A DNA stretch of 64,000 bases from Kiloniellaceae bacterium. Lineage in GTDB: Bacteria; Pseudomonadota; Alphaproteobacteria; Kiloniellales; J153. The notes beneath the pieces are model-generated. The model was not told where the DNA came from and ran no database searches. It saw nothing but the letters and a program-made list of their open reading frames with translations. Position numbers and translations under genes: made by a program. The DNA lies in assembly GCA_021776175.1 (NCBI GenBank), contig JAJFGJ010000016.1, positions 198,107 to 262,106 on the forward strand, read 5' to 3'. Below, piece by piece: positions 27,566 through 35,820 of the stretch (position 1 is the stretch's first letter; every line of letters begins with the position of its first letter).

Positions 27566-28339
27566 CTAATTCTCTTCCTTTTCCAGATTGGCCAGGTTGT
27601 TGCGCGCGGCCTCGGCGGCGGGGGTATTGGGGGCCGACTCGACAATGAGGCCCCAGTCGGCACGGGCGCCGGCCGCGTCGCCCGCCAGGCGGCGCAGGAT
27701 CCCGCGCTCCAAAAGGCCGTCGGGGTTGCCGGGGTCGAGGGTCAGGGCGCGGGAAAGATCGTCGCTGGCCAGATCCGTCGCCTCCAAGGAACGATAGGCG
27801 CTGGCACGCAGGACCAGGACATCGGCGCGCGGCGGCGAAAGGTCGACCGCCAAGTTGAGATCGTCGATCGCCTCCCAGTACAGCCCCGTCGTGGCCAACG
27901 CGATGCTGCGGTCGATCAGCAATTCGATGTTCCCGGGGGTCAGCAACAGTGCTTGGCTCAGGGCTTGCTGTGCCCGTGCGCCGTCGCCGGCCAACAGCCA
28001 GGCCTGACCGGCTTGGGCCAGCACCCTGGCCCGCGGCTCGATGGCGCCGACCGCCATGCCGCCGGACAGGCGTTCCAAGCGCTGTGCCGCCTCGATATGG
28101 CGGCCAAGCCCGAACAGCGAGATGGCGGCGCAGTGCATCGCCGCCTCGCCGCCGCCCTGCCCGGCCCAAATCTCCGCCTCGTCCAAGGCTCTCAAGGGAT
28201 CGGCTTGAACCAAGGACATGCAGGCCGCGTAGCCCGCCAGCGCTTCCCGGTCGGCGGTTTGAGCGGCCGCGGCCAGGGGCAAGGCGATGGCGGCGCCGGC
28301 AAAAAGCGCGGCGGCGAGGCGTTGTCGGAGCTTATGCAT
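27566..28339 (-). CDS. Exported tetratricopeptide-repeat protein
   Basis: A 257-aa protein with a signal peptide (MHKLRQRLAAALFAGAAIAL, cleavage probably after AAAQ at about residue 27) followed by TPR-like helical pairs (RAQQALSQALLLTPGNIELLID, YWEAIDDLNLAVDLSPPRAD, LASDDLSRALTLDPGNPDGL). TPR proteins mediate protein-protein contacts; the partner is not evident. It is divergent from the SDR gene, with a 49-bp inverted repeat in the gap, and converges with the GST gene. Confidence 0.8.
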   Translation of the reverse strand: MHKLRQRLAAALFAGAAIALPLAAAAQTADREALAGYAACMSLVQADPLRALDEAEIWAGQGGGEAAMHCAAISLFGLGRHIEAAQRLERLSGGMAVGAIEPRARVLAQAGQAWLLAGDGARAQQALSQALLLTPGNIELLIDRSIALATTGLYWEAIDDLNLAVDLSPPRADVLVLRASAYRSLEATDLASDDLSRALTLDPGNPDGLLERGILRRLAGDAAGARADWGLIVESAPNTPAAEAARNNLANLEKEEN

Positions 28340-28341
28340 GC

Positions 28342-28390
28342 CCTAATACCAAATCTCGGCGATACCGACCCAGGGAGACTTGGTATAAGG
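28342..28390. repeat. Short inverted repeat with E1-like ends
   Basis: CCTAATACCAAATCTC (28342-28357) pairs with GAGACTTGGTATAAGG (28375-28390) at 14 of 16 positions around a 17-nt centre. The ends share AATACCAAA with the termini of element E1. It could be a deletion remnant of that family or an unrelated hairpin between divergent promoters. Confidence 0.6.
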
Positions 28391-28444
28391 TCGCCGCGCG
28401 CGGCCGTGGACGCAAGTGCGGCCTACATGGATTTAGGAGAAACC

Positions 28445-29362
28445 GTGGCCGAACGCCGTTTGTTTTGCTTTGGACTTGGGTACAGCGCCCAGGTTTTCGC
28501 CGCCCGCCTGGCGGCCAAGGGCTGGCGCATCGCCGGGACCACACGCGACGCCGACCAGGCGGCGGCGCTGCGCCGGCAGGGGATCGAGGCCTTTGTCTTC
28601 GACCGCGACCGGCCGCTTGACGATCCGGCGGCGGCCCTGGGCGGCGCTACGCACGTCTTGAGCAGCGTGCCGCCCGACGCCGAGGGCGATCCCGTCATCG
28701 ACCGCCATGGAGCCGATTTGTCGGCCCGCGAAGAGATTGAATGGGCCGGATACCTCTCGACCACGGGGGTCTACGGCGACCGCGCGGGCGCCTGGGTCGA
28801 TGAAGATTCGGCGCTGGAGCCGACTGGCGAGCGCGGTCATCGGCGGCTCGCGGCCGAGCGCGCCTGGCTCGGCCTGGGTGCAAGGCTCGGCCTGGGTGCC
28901 CGGGGCGGCCTGGGTGCAAGGGGCGGCCTGCCCGTGCATCTCTTTCGTCTCGCCGGAATTTACGGACCGGGCCGCAACGCCCTGGCCAGCGTGGGCACCG
29001 GTACGGCCCGGCGCATCGACAAACCGGGTCAGGTTTTCAGCCGCATTCATGTCGAGGATATCGCGGCGGTGCTCGAAGCCTCCCTGCGCCACCCAAATCC
29101 GGGGCGGGCCTACAACGTCTGCGACGACGACCCCGCGCCCCCGGCCGAGGTGATCGCATATGCCTGCGATCTTCTGGGCGTGGCGCCGCCGCCCCTGGTG
29201 CCTTTCGAACAAGCGGAGATGTCGGCCATGGCGCGCAGCTTCTACCGCGACAACAAGCGGGTCTCGAACCGAAGGATCAAGGAGGAGCTTGGCGTGAGCC
29301 TGGCTTATCCCGATTACAAGGCGGGACTGAAGGCGCTGCTGGCCGTTGAAAAAAAGAGCTAG
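28445..29362 (+). CDS. SDR-family NAD(P)-dependent oxidoreductase/epimerase-like protein
   Basis: A 305-aa YeeZ-like SDR. It has FCFGLGYSAQVFAARLAAKGWRIAG at the N-terminus (dinucleotide loop), STTGVYGDRAGAWVDE, and RLAGIYGPGRNAL. The substrate is unknown. GTG 28445 is chosen because AGGAGA sits just upstream; an in-frame ATG 18 bp earlier overlaps that ribosome binding site. Residues 143-160 are three copies of a GLGAR(L/G) hexapeptide inserted just before the conserved LPVHLFRLAGIYG segment. Its stop overlaps the convergent hydrolase gene by 4 bp. Confidence 0.85.
   Translation: MAERRLFCFGLGYSAQVFAARLAAKGWRIAGTTRDADQAAALRRQGIEAFVFDRDRPLDDPAAALGGATHVLSSVPPDAEGDPVIDRHGADLSAREEIEWAGYLSTTGVYGDRAGAWVDEDSALEPTGERGHRRLAAERAWLGLGARLGLGARGGLGARGGLPVHLFRLAGIYGPGRNALASVGTGTARRIDKPGQVFSRIHVEDIAAVLEASLRHPNPGRAYNVCDDDPAPPAEVIAYACDLLGVAPPPLVPFEQAEMSAMARSFYRDNKRVSNRRIKEELGVSLAYPDYKAGLKALLAVEKKS
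28871..28924. repeat. 18-bp in-frame tandem repeat in the SDR gene (3 copies)
   Basis: Units GGCCTGGGTGCAAGGCTC, GGCCTGGGTGCCCGGGGC and GGCCTGGGTGCAAGGGGC lie in tandem and encode GLGARL-GLGARG-GLGARG. Frame is kept. Confidence 0.88.
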
Positions 29363-30168
29363 GCCACTTGGCCGCTTAGGGCCGCGGCGGCGCGGGTCAG
29401 GCGCGCGAGGTCTTGGGGCTCGGACAAGCGGTGGCCGCCGTCCTTGACCAGCGTGACTTCGACATCGGCGGACTCCAGCTTATCCATGAGGTCGAGCGAC
29501 AAAGTGTAGGGCACATCCCCATCGGCGGTGCCGTGGATAAGGCGCACCGGGCAGGTAATCGGGATCGGCTTGTCCATGATCAGGTGTTGGCGCCCGTCTT
29601 CGATCAAGCCCAGGGTGATGGGATAGGGCGCCTCACCGTAATCCGAGGGCTGTCTATAAATGCCGTCGCGGCGCAGCGCGGCGCGGATATCGGGTCCGAA
29701 GGCATCCCACATCAGCGTCTGGGTGAAATCGGGCGCGGCGGCGATGCCGATCAGGCCGGCTACACGTTCGGGCCGGGCGAGGGCGGCCAGGAGCATGATC
29801 CAACCGCCCATGGAGGAGCCAACCAGGATTTGCGGCCCTTCGCTCAAGTTGTCGAGAACGGCGACCGCGTCGTCCGCCCAGCGCCCGATGGTGCCGTCCT
29901 CGAAACGTCCGGAAGAAGCGCCGTGACCCAGATAATCGAAGCGCACGAAAGCCTGGCCGCGCGCCTTGGCATGGGTTTCCAGCGCCAGCGCCTTGCCGCC
30001 GGTCATGTCGGACATGAAGCCGCCGAGGAACACGATGCCGGGCAGCGTGGCTTTCGTGTCACGGCTATGGCTTTCGTCGGCGCGTGTCCTGTGATACGCG
30101 ATGCCTGCGCCGTCGGGGCGTGCTAGGATGCGGGCCGCGCCGGTGTTTTCTGTTTTTTCGGTTGCCAT
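29359..30168 (-). CDS. Alpha/beta hydrolase
   Basis: A 269-aa serine hydrolase. The nucleophile elbow is VGSSMGGWIML, the acid Asp lies in HGTADGDVPY and the His in KDGGHRLS. The overall layout (GIVFLGGFMSDMTGGKALALETHAKARG, FDYLGHGASSGRFEDGTIGRW) resembles the ABHD10-type (acyl-protein or acyl-glucuronide esterase) branch common in alphaproteobacteria. Substrate not known. It is divergent from the glycosyltransferase with only 15 bp between starts, so at least one promoter lies inside the neighbouring coding region. Confidence 0.88.
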   Translation of the reverse strand: MATEKTENTGAARILARPDGAGIAYHRTRADESHSRDTKATLPGIVFLGGFMSDMTGGKALALETHAKARGQAFVRFDYLGHGASSGRFEDGTIGRWADDAVAVLDNLSEGPQILVGSSMGGWIMLLAALARPERVAGLIGIAAAPDFTQTLMWDAFGPDIRAALRRDGIYRQPSDYGEAPYPITLGLIEDGRQHLIMDKPIPITCPVRLIHGTADGDVPYTLSLDLMDKLESADVEVTLVKDGGHRLSEPQDLARLTRAAAALSGQVA

Positions 30169-30183
30169 GGATTCCAGGACGGG

Positions 30184-31374
30184 ATGATCAAGTCCACCAA
30201 GACTAACACCGGCGATAAGGCTTCGAAAGCGAAGGCGCCGGTGGTGTTGCAGATTTTGCCGAGCCTAGTCACCGGCGGGGCCGAACGCGGCGCGATCGAT
30301 ATCGCCGCCGCCCTGGCCGAAGCGGGCTGCACGTCGCTCATCGCCTCCGAGGGCGGACCCATGGAGCACGAGCTGCGCCGCGCCAAGGCGACGCATATAA
30401 AGCTGCCTCTGGCATCGAAGAACCCCATCACCATGTACCGCAACATCGCGCGCCTGGTCGATGTCATCTTGGCCCACGATGTCGATATCGTGCATGCGCG
30501 CTCGCGCGCCCCGGCGTGGAGCGCCATGGCCGCCGCCAAGCGTACCGGCGCCCATTTCATCACCACCTTTCACGGCGCCTATAATTTCAACAATGGAATC
30601 AAGCGGCGCTACAACGCGATCATGGCCGCGGGCGAAAGAGTGATCGCGAGCTCGATCTTCATCGAGGGCCATATTAAACAGAATTATAACGTCGATCCGA
30701 AACGGATCCGGGTGATCCAGCGCGGCATCGATCTCAGCCGCTACGACCCGGAAAAGGTAAGCGCCGAGCGCGTGATCCAACTCGCGACCCGTTGGCGGGT
30801 GCCCGATGGCGTGCCGATCGTCATGCTGCCCGGCCGCCTGACCCGCCTGAAGGGGCAGATCGACCTGATCGAAGCGCTCGACCGTTTGCGCGATATGGGC
30901 TTCTTGTGCGTCCTGGTGGGTTCCGACCAGGGCCGCACCGGCTACCGCGCGGAGCTCGAGCGCCTGGTCGCCAAGCACGATCTGGGCAGCCGCGTGTTTC
31001 TGCCTGGGCAGTGCGACGACATGCCGGCCGCCTACATGCTGGCCGATGTGGTGGTTTGCGCCTCGAGCGATCCCGAGGCCTTCGGCCGTGTGGTCAGCGA
31101 GGCTCAGGCCATGGGTTGCCCGGTCGTCGCCAGCAATCACGGCGGCGTGCCCGAACAGGTCCTGGACGGGCGCACGGCCTTTTTGTTTCCGCCGGGCGAT
31201 CGCGAGGCCCTGGCCCGGGCCCTGCGCAAGGCCTTGAGCCTGAGCGCGCCGGAGCGCGAAATCCTCTCGCTCTCGGCGCGCACCCACGCGCGGGCCAACT
31301 TCTCCAAGGACAAGATGTGCGAGGCGACCCTGGCGCTGTACCGGGAGGTGCTGCAAGCCGCCGCCGGTTCTTGA
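30184..31374 (+). CDS. Glycosyltransferase family 4 protein
   Basis: A 396-aa GT-B fold glycosyltransferase. The N-terminal domain carries VTGGAERGAIDIAAALAEAG. The C-terminal donor-binding domain has PGRLTRLKGQIDLIEALDRL and CASSDPEAFGRVVSEAQAMG, containing the E-x7-E element. It probably builds an envelope polysaccharide or LPS core; donor and acceptor unknown. It is followed directly by the thrS promoter, whose TTGACA overlaps the stop codon. Confidence 0.9.
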   Translation: MIKSTKTNTGDKASKAKAPVVLQILPSLVTGGAERGAIDIAAALAEAGCTSLIASEGGPMEHELRRAKATHIKLPLASKNPITMYRNIARLVDVILAHDVDIVHARSRAPAWSAMAAAKRTGAHFITTFHGAYNFNNGIKRRYNAIMAAGERVIASSIFIEGHIKQNYNVDPKRIRVIQRGIDLSRYDPEKVSAERVIQLATRWRVPDGVPIVMLPGRLTRLKGQIDLIEALDRLRDMGFLCVLVGSDQGRTGYRAELERLVAKHDLGSRVFLPGQCDDMPAAYMLADVVVCASSDPEAFGRVVSEAQAMGCPVVASNHGGVPEQVLDGRTAFLFPPGDREALARALRKALSLSAPEREILSLSARTHARANFSKDKMCEATLALYREVLQAAAGS

Positions 31375-31398
31375 CAGGTTATCGATTCCCCCTAGAGT
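31371..31398 (+). promoter_or_regulatory. Sigma-70-type promoter of thrS
   Basis: A perfect TTGACA (31371-31376), a 16-bp spacer and TAGAGT (31393-31398, four of six) lie 44 bp upstream of the thrS ATG. The -35 overlaps the stop codon of the glycosyltransferase gene. Confidence 0.65.
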
Positions 31399-31441
31399 GC
31401 AGCCGCTCGATAAAGCGAAATAGTTCGGAATTCAAAAACAC

Positions 31442-33361
31442 ATGGTCGCCATCACGCTGCCCGACGGAAGCGTGCGGTCCTTTGACGGCGCGGTCAGCGG
31501 CGCCGAGGTCGCGGCCGCGATCGGCCCCCGCCTGGCCAAGGACGCCTTGGCGGTCAAGCTCGACGGGTCGCTAAAGGATCTCGCCACCCCGATCGAGGCC
31601 GACGCGCGGATTGAAATCGTCACCCGCGGCCATCCCGACGCGCTTGGCCTCCTGCGCCACGATTGCGCGCACGTTCTGGCCGAAGCGGTGCAGGAGCTTT
31701 ATCCCGGCACCCAGGTAACCTTCGGTCCGGCGACCGAGACCGGGTTCTATTACGACTTCGCGCGCGCGCAGCCTTTCTCGACCGAGGATCTGGAAAAGAT
31801 CGAACGGCGCATGGGCGAAATCGTCGATCGCGACGAGGCCATCGTGCGCGAGGTCTGGGACCGCGCCGCCGCCATCCGTCATTTCGACGAGGGCGGCGAG
31901 AAATACAAGGCGGAACATATCGAAACCATGGCCCAAGACGCGGTCATCACGATCTATCGGCAAGGGAACTGGCTGGACCTTTGCCTGGGGCCGCACCTGC
32001 CCTCGACCGGGCGCCTGGGTCACGCCTTCAAGCTGCTTAAGGTCTCCGGCGCCTATTGGCGCGGCGATTCCCGCAACGAGCAATTGCAGCGCATCACCGG
32101 AACCTGCTGGGAAAGCGAAAAGCAGCTCAAGGCGCACCTGCGCATGCTGGAGGAGGCGGCGAAGCGCGACCACCGCCGCCTGGGCCGCGACATGGGACTG
32201 TTCCACCAGCAGGAGGCGGCGGCCGGATCGGTCTTCTGGCACCCCAAGGGCTGGACCCTGTACCGCACCCTCGAGACCTATATGCGCGCGCGGCTGGAAG
32301 CGGCCGACTACGTGGAGGTCAAGACCCCGCAGTTGATCGACCGCGCGCTATGGGAAGCCTCGGGTCACTGGGAAAAATTCCGTGAACACATGTTCACGGC
32401 CGAAGCCGACGAGCATAAGGTGCTGGCTCTCAAACCCATGAACTGCCCGGCCCATGTGCAGATCTTTCGCCAGGGCATCACAAGTTATCGCGATCTGCCG
32501 CTGCGCATGGCCGAATTCGGCTGCTGCCACCGCAACGAGCCCTCGGGCGCTCTCCATGGCTTGATGCGGGTGCGCGCCTTCACTCAGGACGACGCCCATA
32601 TTTTTTGCACGGAAGATCAGATCAGCAGCGAAACGGTTTCCTTCTGCGCGCTGCTGCAATCGATCTATCGCGATCTGGGCTTCGATGAGGTGACGGTCAA
32701 GTTTTCCGACCGCCCGGCGACGCGCGCCGGCTCGGACGAGACTTGGGACAAGGCCGAGGGGGCGCTGCGCGAGGCGGTCGAGGAAGCCGGTCTCGACTAC
32801 ACGCTGAACCCTGGCGAAGGCGCCTTTTACGGGCCCAAGCTGGAATTCGTCCTGCGCGACGCCATTGGCCGGGAATGGCAGTGCGGCACCCTGCAAGTCG
32901 ATTTCGTTCTGCCCGAGCGCCTGGACGCGAGCTATATCGGCGAGGACGGCGAGAAGCACCGCCCGGTCATGTTGCACCGCGCGATCCTGGGTTCCTTCGA
33001 ACGCTTCCTCGCAATTCTGATCGAGCAGTTCGCGGGCCGCTTCCCGCTCTGGCTGGCGCCGGTTCAGATCGTCGTGGCGACAATCACCTCCGACGCCGAC
33101 GACTACGCGCTAAAGGTTCGCGATGCCTTCACGGAGGCGGGCTTGCGTTGCGAAACCGATCTGCGTAACGAGAAGATTAACTATAAGGTGCGAGAACACA
33201 GCCTGGCCAAGGTGCCGGTCATCGCCGTGGTCGGGCGGCGCGAGGCCGAGGACGGCAAGGTCGCCCTGCGCCGCCTGGGCGGCAAGACGCAGGAGTTTCT
33301 TGCACTTGGCGAAGCAGTCACTAGAGTACAGGCAGAATCAACCCCGCCCACCGGCGCGTGA
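31442..33361 (+). CDS. thrS: Threonine--tRNA ligase
   Basis: A 639-aa class II synthetase with the full set of domains. TGS is at residues 1-60 ([21 protein letters not shown]). The editing domain follows ([33 protein letters not shown]). The catalytic core has the zinc ligands in [10 protein letters not shown] and motif 2 [21 protein letters not shown]. The C-terminal anticodon domain starts [11 protein letters not shown]. No clear ribosome binding site is seen before the ATG. It heads the thrS-infC-rpmI-rplT-pheS-pheT series typical of proteobacteria. Confidence 0.97.
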   Translation: MVAITLPDGSVRSFDGAVSGAEVAAAIGPRLAKDALAVKLDGSLKDLATPIEADARIEIVTRGHPDALGLLRHDCAHVLAEAVQELYPGTQVTFGPATETGFYYDFARAQPFSTEDLEKIERRMGEIVDRDEAIVREVWDRAAAIRHFDEGGEKYKAEHIETMAQDAVITIYRQGNWLDLCLGPHLPSTGRLGHAFKLLKVSGAYWRGDSRNEQLQRITGTCWESEKQLKAHLRMLEEAAKRDHRRLGRDMGLFHQQEAAAGSVFWHPKGWTLYRTLETYMRARLEAADYVEVKTPQLIDRALWEASGHWEKFREHMFTAEADEHKVLALKPMNCPAHVQIFRQGITSYRDLPLRMAEFGCCHRNEPSGALHGLMRVRAFTQDDAHIFCTEDQISSETVSFCALLQSIYRDLGFDEVTVKFSDRPATRAGSDETWDKAEGALREAVEEAGLDYTLNPGEGAFYGPKLEFVLRDAIGREWQCGTLQVDFVLPERLDASYIGEDGEKHRPVMLHRAILGSFERFLAILIEQFAGRFPLWLAPVQIVVATITSDADDYALKVRDAFTEAGLRCETDLRNEKINYKVREHSLAKVPVIAVVGRREAEDGKVALRRLGGKTQEFLALGEAVTRVQAESTPPTGA

Positions 33362-33376
33362 CGCTGGAAAACGCGG

Positions 33377-33404
33377 ATCGCTTAACTGAGATCGCTTAAC
33401 TGAG
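33377..33404. repeat. 14-bp direct repeat in the infC leader
   Basis: ATCGCTTAACTGAG occurs twice in tandem (33377-33390, 33391-33404) and runs directly into the infC ribosome binding site (AGGGAG, 33405-33410). Confidence 0.8.
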
Positions 33405-33418
33405 AGGGAGCTTACCCC

Positions 33419-33955
33419 ATAGCACGACCGCCATTTAATCTGACACCGTCCCGCGATGGGCCGCGTGCCAACGAATTCATCAACGTCCCCGAGGTTCGTC
33501 TCATTGACGAGCATGGAGAGAACGTCGGCGTTGTCGACCGCGACGAGGCAATGCGCCGGGCCATCGATGCCGGCCTTGACTTGGTGGAAATTTCACCGAA
33601 CGCCGCGCCTCCTGTCTGCAAGATCCTCGATTTCGGACGCTTCAAGTACGAGGACCAGAAGAAGAAGGCCGAGGCGCGCAAGAAGCAGAAGGTCATCGAC
33701 GTCAAGGAAATCAAGATGCGGCCGAATATCGACCAGCATGATTATGACGTGAAGATGCGTTCGATCCTGCGCTTCTTGGAGGACGGCGATAAGGTCAAGG
33801 TGACCTTGCGCTTCCGGGGCCGCGAAATGGCGCACCAGGACCTTGGCCTGAAGGTCTTGATCCGGGTCCGCGATCAGCTTGAGGAACTCACCAAGGTCGA
33901 GCAGTTTCCCAGGCTCGAGGGCCGCCAGATGATCATGGTTCTGGCCCCTCGTTAG
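33419..33955 (+). CDS. infC: Translation initiation factor IF-3 with AUA start
   Basis: A 178-aa IF-3 beginning (M)[18 protein letters not shown]. The N-domain has [23 protein letters not shown] and [20 protein letters not shown], and the C-domain [23 protein letters not shown]. The start codon is ATA (33419-33421). In this frame a TGA lies at 33401-33403 and no ATG, GTG or TTG occurs between it and the conserved N-terminus. AGGGAG sits 8 nt before ATA. Rare start codons let IF-3 repress its own translation in E. coli (AUU); the same control is inferred here. Confidence 0.93.
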   Translation: MARPPFNLTPSRDGPRANEFINVPEVRLIDEHGENVGVVDRDEAMRRAIDAGLDLVEISPNAAPPVCKILDFGRFKYEDQKKKAEARKKQKVIDVKEIKMRPNIDQHDYDVKMRSILRFLEDGDKVKVTLRFRGREMAHQDLGLKVLIRVRDQLEELTKVEQFPRLEGRQMIMVLAPR

Positions 33956-33973
33956 GTGCCGGCCCCGGCCCCG

Positions 33974-34014
33974 CCGCTGGCCAAGACCGCGCCTTGCAAA
34001 GGCTTGGCCAGCGG
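33974..34014 (+). promoter_or_regulatory. Hairpin between infC and rpmI
   Basis: CCGCTGGCCAAG (33974-33985) pairs perfectly over 12 bp with CTTGGCCAGCGG (34003-34014), loop 17 nt, within the 154-bp infC-rpmI gap. No U-tract follows. It may be an attenuator, an mRNA-processing site or a regulatory leader for rpmI-rplT. Confidence 0.55.
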
Positions 34015-34109
34015 GCTATAACCGGCGCCTTCCGACATGAGCGGTCCGGCTAAAGGGCATGCCCAGCCGCTTAAAACACCGGTAAATCATAGACATAAGG
34101 ACCCGTGAA

Positions 34110-34310
34110 ATGCCCAAGCTGAAGAGCAAGAGCGGCGCGCGCAAGCGCTTCCGCGTGACCGGCACCGGCAAGGTGGTGATGAATTTCGCCAAGAAGCGCC
34201 ATATGCTTCGCCGGAAAACCCAAAAAATGAAGCGCAAGGCTCGCGGCACCCAGATCATGGCCGCGTGCGACGCTAAGATCGTCAAGCGCAACTTCCTACC
34301 CTACGCCTAA
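34110..34310 (+). CDS. rpmI: 50S ribosomal protein L35
   Basis: A 66-aa basic protein, [21 protein letters not shown] at the N-terminus and [20 protein letters not shown] in the middle, typical of L35. AAGGA lies upstream of the ATG. It is followed 11 bp later by rplT. Confidence 0.96.
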   Translation: MPKLKSKSGARKRFRVTGTGKVVMNFAKKRHMLRRKTQKMKRKARGTQIMAACDAKIVKRNFLPYA

Positions 34311-34321
34311 GGAGAACGGAC

Positions 34322-34693
34322 ATGGCTCGCGTAAAGCGTGGTGTGACCGCACGCGCCCGGCACAAGAAAGTCGTCAAACAAGCCAAGGGCTATGACGCCA
34401 GGAACAAGAACGTCTTTCGCACCGCCGTCCAGCGGGTCGAGAAAGGCCTCCAATACGCCTATCGCGACCGGCGGGTCCGCAAGCGGACCTTTCGCGGCCT
34501 GTGGATCCAGCGCATCAACGCCGGCGCCCGCGAGCACGGCCTGACCTATTCCCAGTTCATGAACGGGCTGAAGCGCGCCGGCATCGAGGTCGACCGCAAG
34601 GTTCTGTCGGATCTGGCGATACGCGAGCCCGGGGCTTTCAAATCCCTGGCCGAACAGGCGCAGAGCGCGCTGACCGCGGCCGGAAACGCTTAG
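34322..34693 (+). CDS. rplT: 50S ribosomal protein L20
   Basis: A 123-aa rRNA-binding protein, [20 protein letters not shown] at the N-terminus with the long basic extension and the globular part [26 protein letters not shown]20 is an early assembly protein of the large subunit and in some bacteria represses its own operon. AAGGAG precedes the ATG; pheS follows after 53 bp. Confidence 0.97.
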   Translation: MARVKRGVTARARHKKVVKQAKGYDARNKNVFRTAVQRVEKGLQYAYRDRRVRKRTFRGLWIQRINAGAREHGLTYSQFMNGLKRAGIEVDRKVLSDLAIREPGAFKSLAEQAQSALTAAGNA

Positions 34694-34746
34694 GCGCGAC
34701 TTGCAAGGCCGGCTTCTTGGGCCGGCCAGCCGCCGCTGGCAGGACC

Positions 34747-35820
34747 ATGGAAGACCTGGATCACCTGAAAAGCAGCCTGATGGACGAGGTCGCCGCCGCG
34801 CGCGACCCCGGCGCCCTGGAGGCGGTGCGCGTGCGCGTGCTGGGCAAAAAGGGCGCCGTGACCCAGCGCATGAAAACCCTGGGCGGTTTGGAGCCCGAGG
34901 CGCGCAAGGCCGCCGGTCAAGCCCTCAACGCCCTTAAGGACGCCCTGGCGGGCGCCATAGAGGCGCGCAAGACCGCGCTCGCGGACGAGGCCCTAAGCGC
35001 GCGCCTGGAGCGCGAGACGGTCGATGTCACCCTGCCCGGCCGCCCGGCGCCGGCCGGGCACATCCACCCCATAAGCCAGACCCTGGAAGAACTGGTCGCC
35101 ATATTCGGCGAGATGGGCTTCTCGGTCGCCGAAGGCCCCGATATCGAGGACGATTTCCACAACTTCACCGCCCTCAACATCCCCCAGGAGCACCCGGCGC
35201 GACAGGATCACGATACCTTCTACCTGCCGCCCCTGACGCCGGACGCGGCGCGCATGGTTCTGCGCACCCACACCTCGCCGGTGCAAATCCGCACCATGCA
35301 AAGCGTCGAGCCGCCGATCCGTATCATCGTGCCGGGGCGCACCTACCGCGCCGATTCCGATGCCACCCATTCGCCCATGTTCCACCAGGTCGAGGGCCTG
35401 GTCATCGACGAGGCCGCGCACATGGGGCATCTGAAGGGAACGCTGATCGATTTCTGCCGCGCCTTCTTCGGCATTAGCGACTTGCCGGTCCGCTTCCGGC
35501 CCAGCTACTTCCCCTTCACCGAACCCAGCGCCGAGGTCGACATCGGCTGTAGCCGCGAAGGCGGTCAGCTCAAGATCGGCCACGGCAAGGATTGGCTTGA
35601 AATCCTGGGCAGCGGCATGGTCCACCCCAAGGTGCTGGAGAACTGCGGCATCGATTCGACCCGCTATCAGGGCTTCGCCTTCGGCATGGGGATCGAACGC
35701 ATCGCCATGCTGAAATACGGCATGCCGGATCTGCGCCCCTTCTACGATAGCGACCTGCGCTGGCTGCGCCACTACGGCTTCCTGCCGCTGGAGACGCCGA
35801 GCATGGTGCGCGGGTTATGA
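34747..35820 (+). CDS. pheS: Phenylalanine--tRNA ligase alpha subunit
   Basis: A 357-aa catalytic subunit. The N-terminal coiled coil ([20 protein letters not shown]) is followed by the class II core: [34 protein letters not shown], motif 2 in [10 protein letters not shown] and [18 protein letters not shown], and motif 3 [14 protein letters not shown]. The ATG (with AGGA upstream) is chosen; the frame open further upstream runs over rplT and is not coding. The stop overlaps the pheT start (ATGA). Confidence 0.97.
   Translation: MEDLDHLKSSLMDEVAAARDPGALEAVRVRVLGKKGAVTQRMKTLGGLEPEARKAAGQALNALKDALAGAIEARKTALADEALSARLERETVDVTLPGRPAPAGHIHPISQTLEELVAIFGEMGFSVAEGPDIEDDFHNFTALNIPQEHPARQDHDTFYLPPLTPDAARMVLRTHTSPVQIRTMQSVEPPIRIIVPGRTYRADSDATHSPMFHQVEGLVIDEAAHMGHLKGTLIDFCRAFFGISDLPVRFRPSYFPFTEPSAEVDIGCSREGGQLKIGHGKDWLEILGSGMVHPKVLENCGIDSTRYQGFAFGMGIERIAMLKYGMPDLRPFYDSDLRWLRHYGFLPLETPSMVRGL

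Noticed and set aside
34501..34746. Longer pheS start inside rplT
   Set aside because: The upstream part is out of frame over rplT and has no PheS similarity; ATG 34747 with AGGA fits the family N-terminus.
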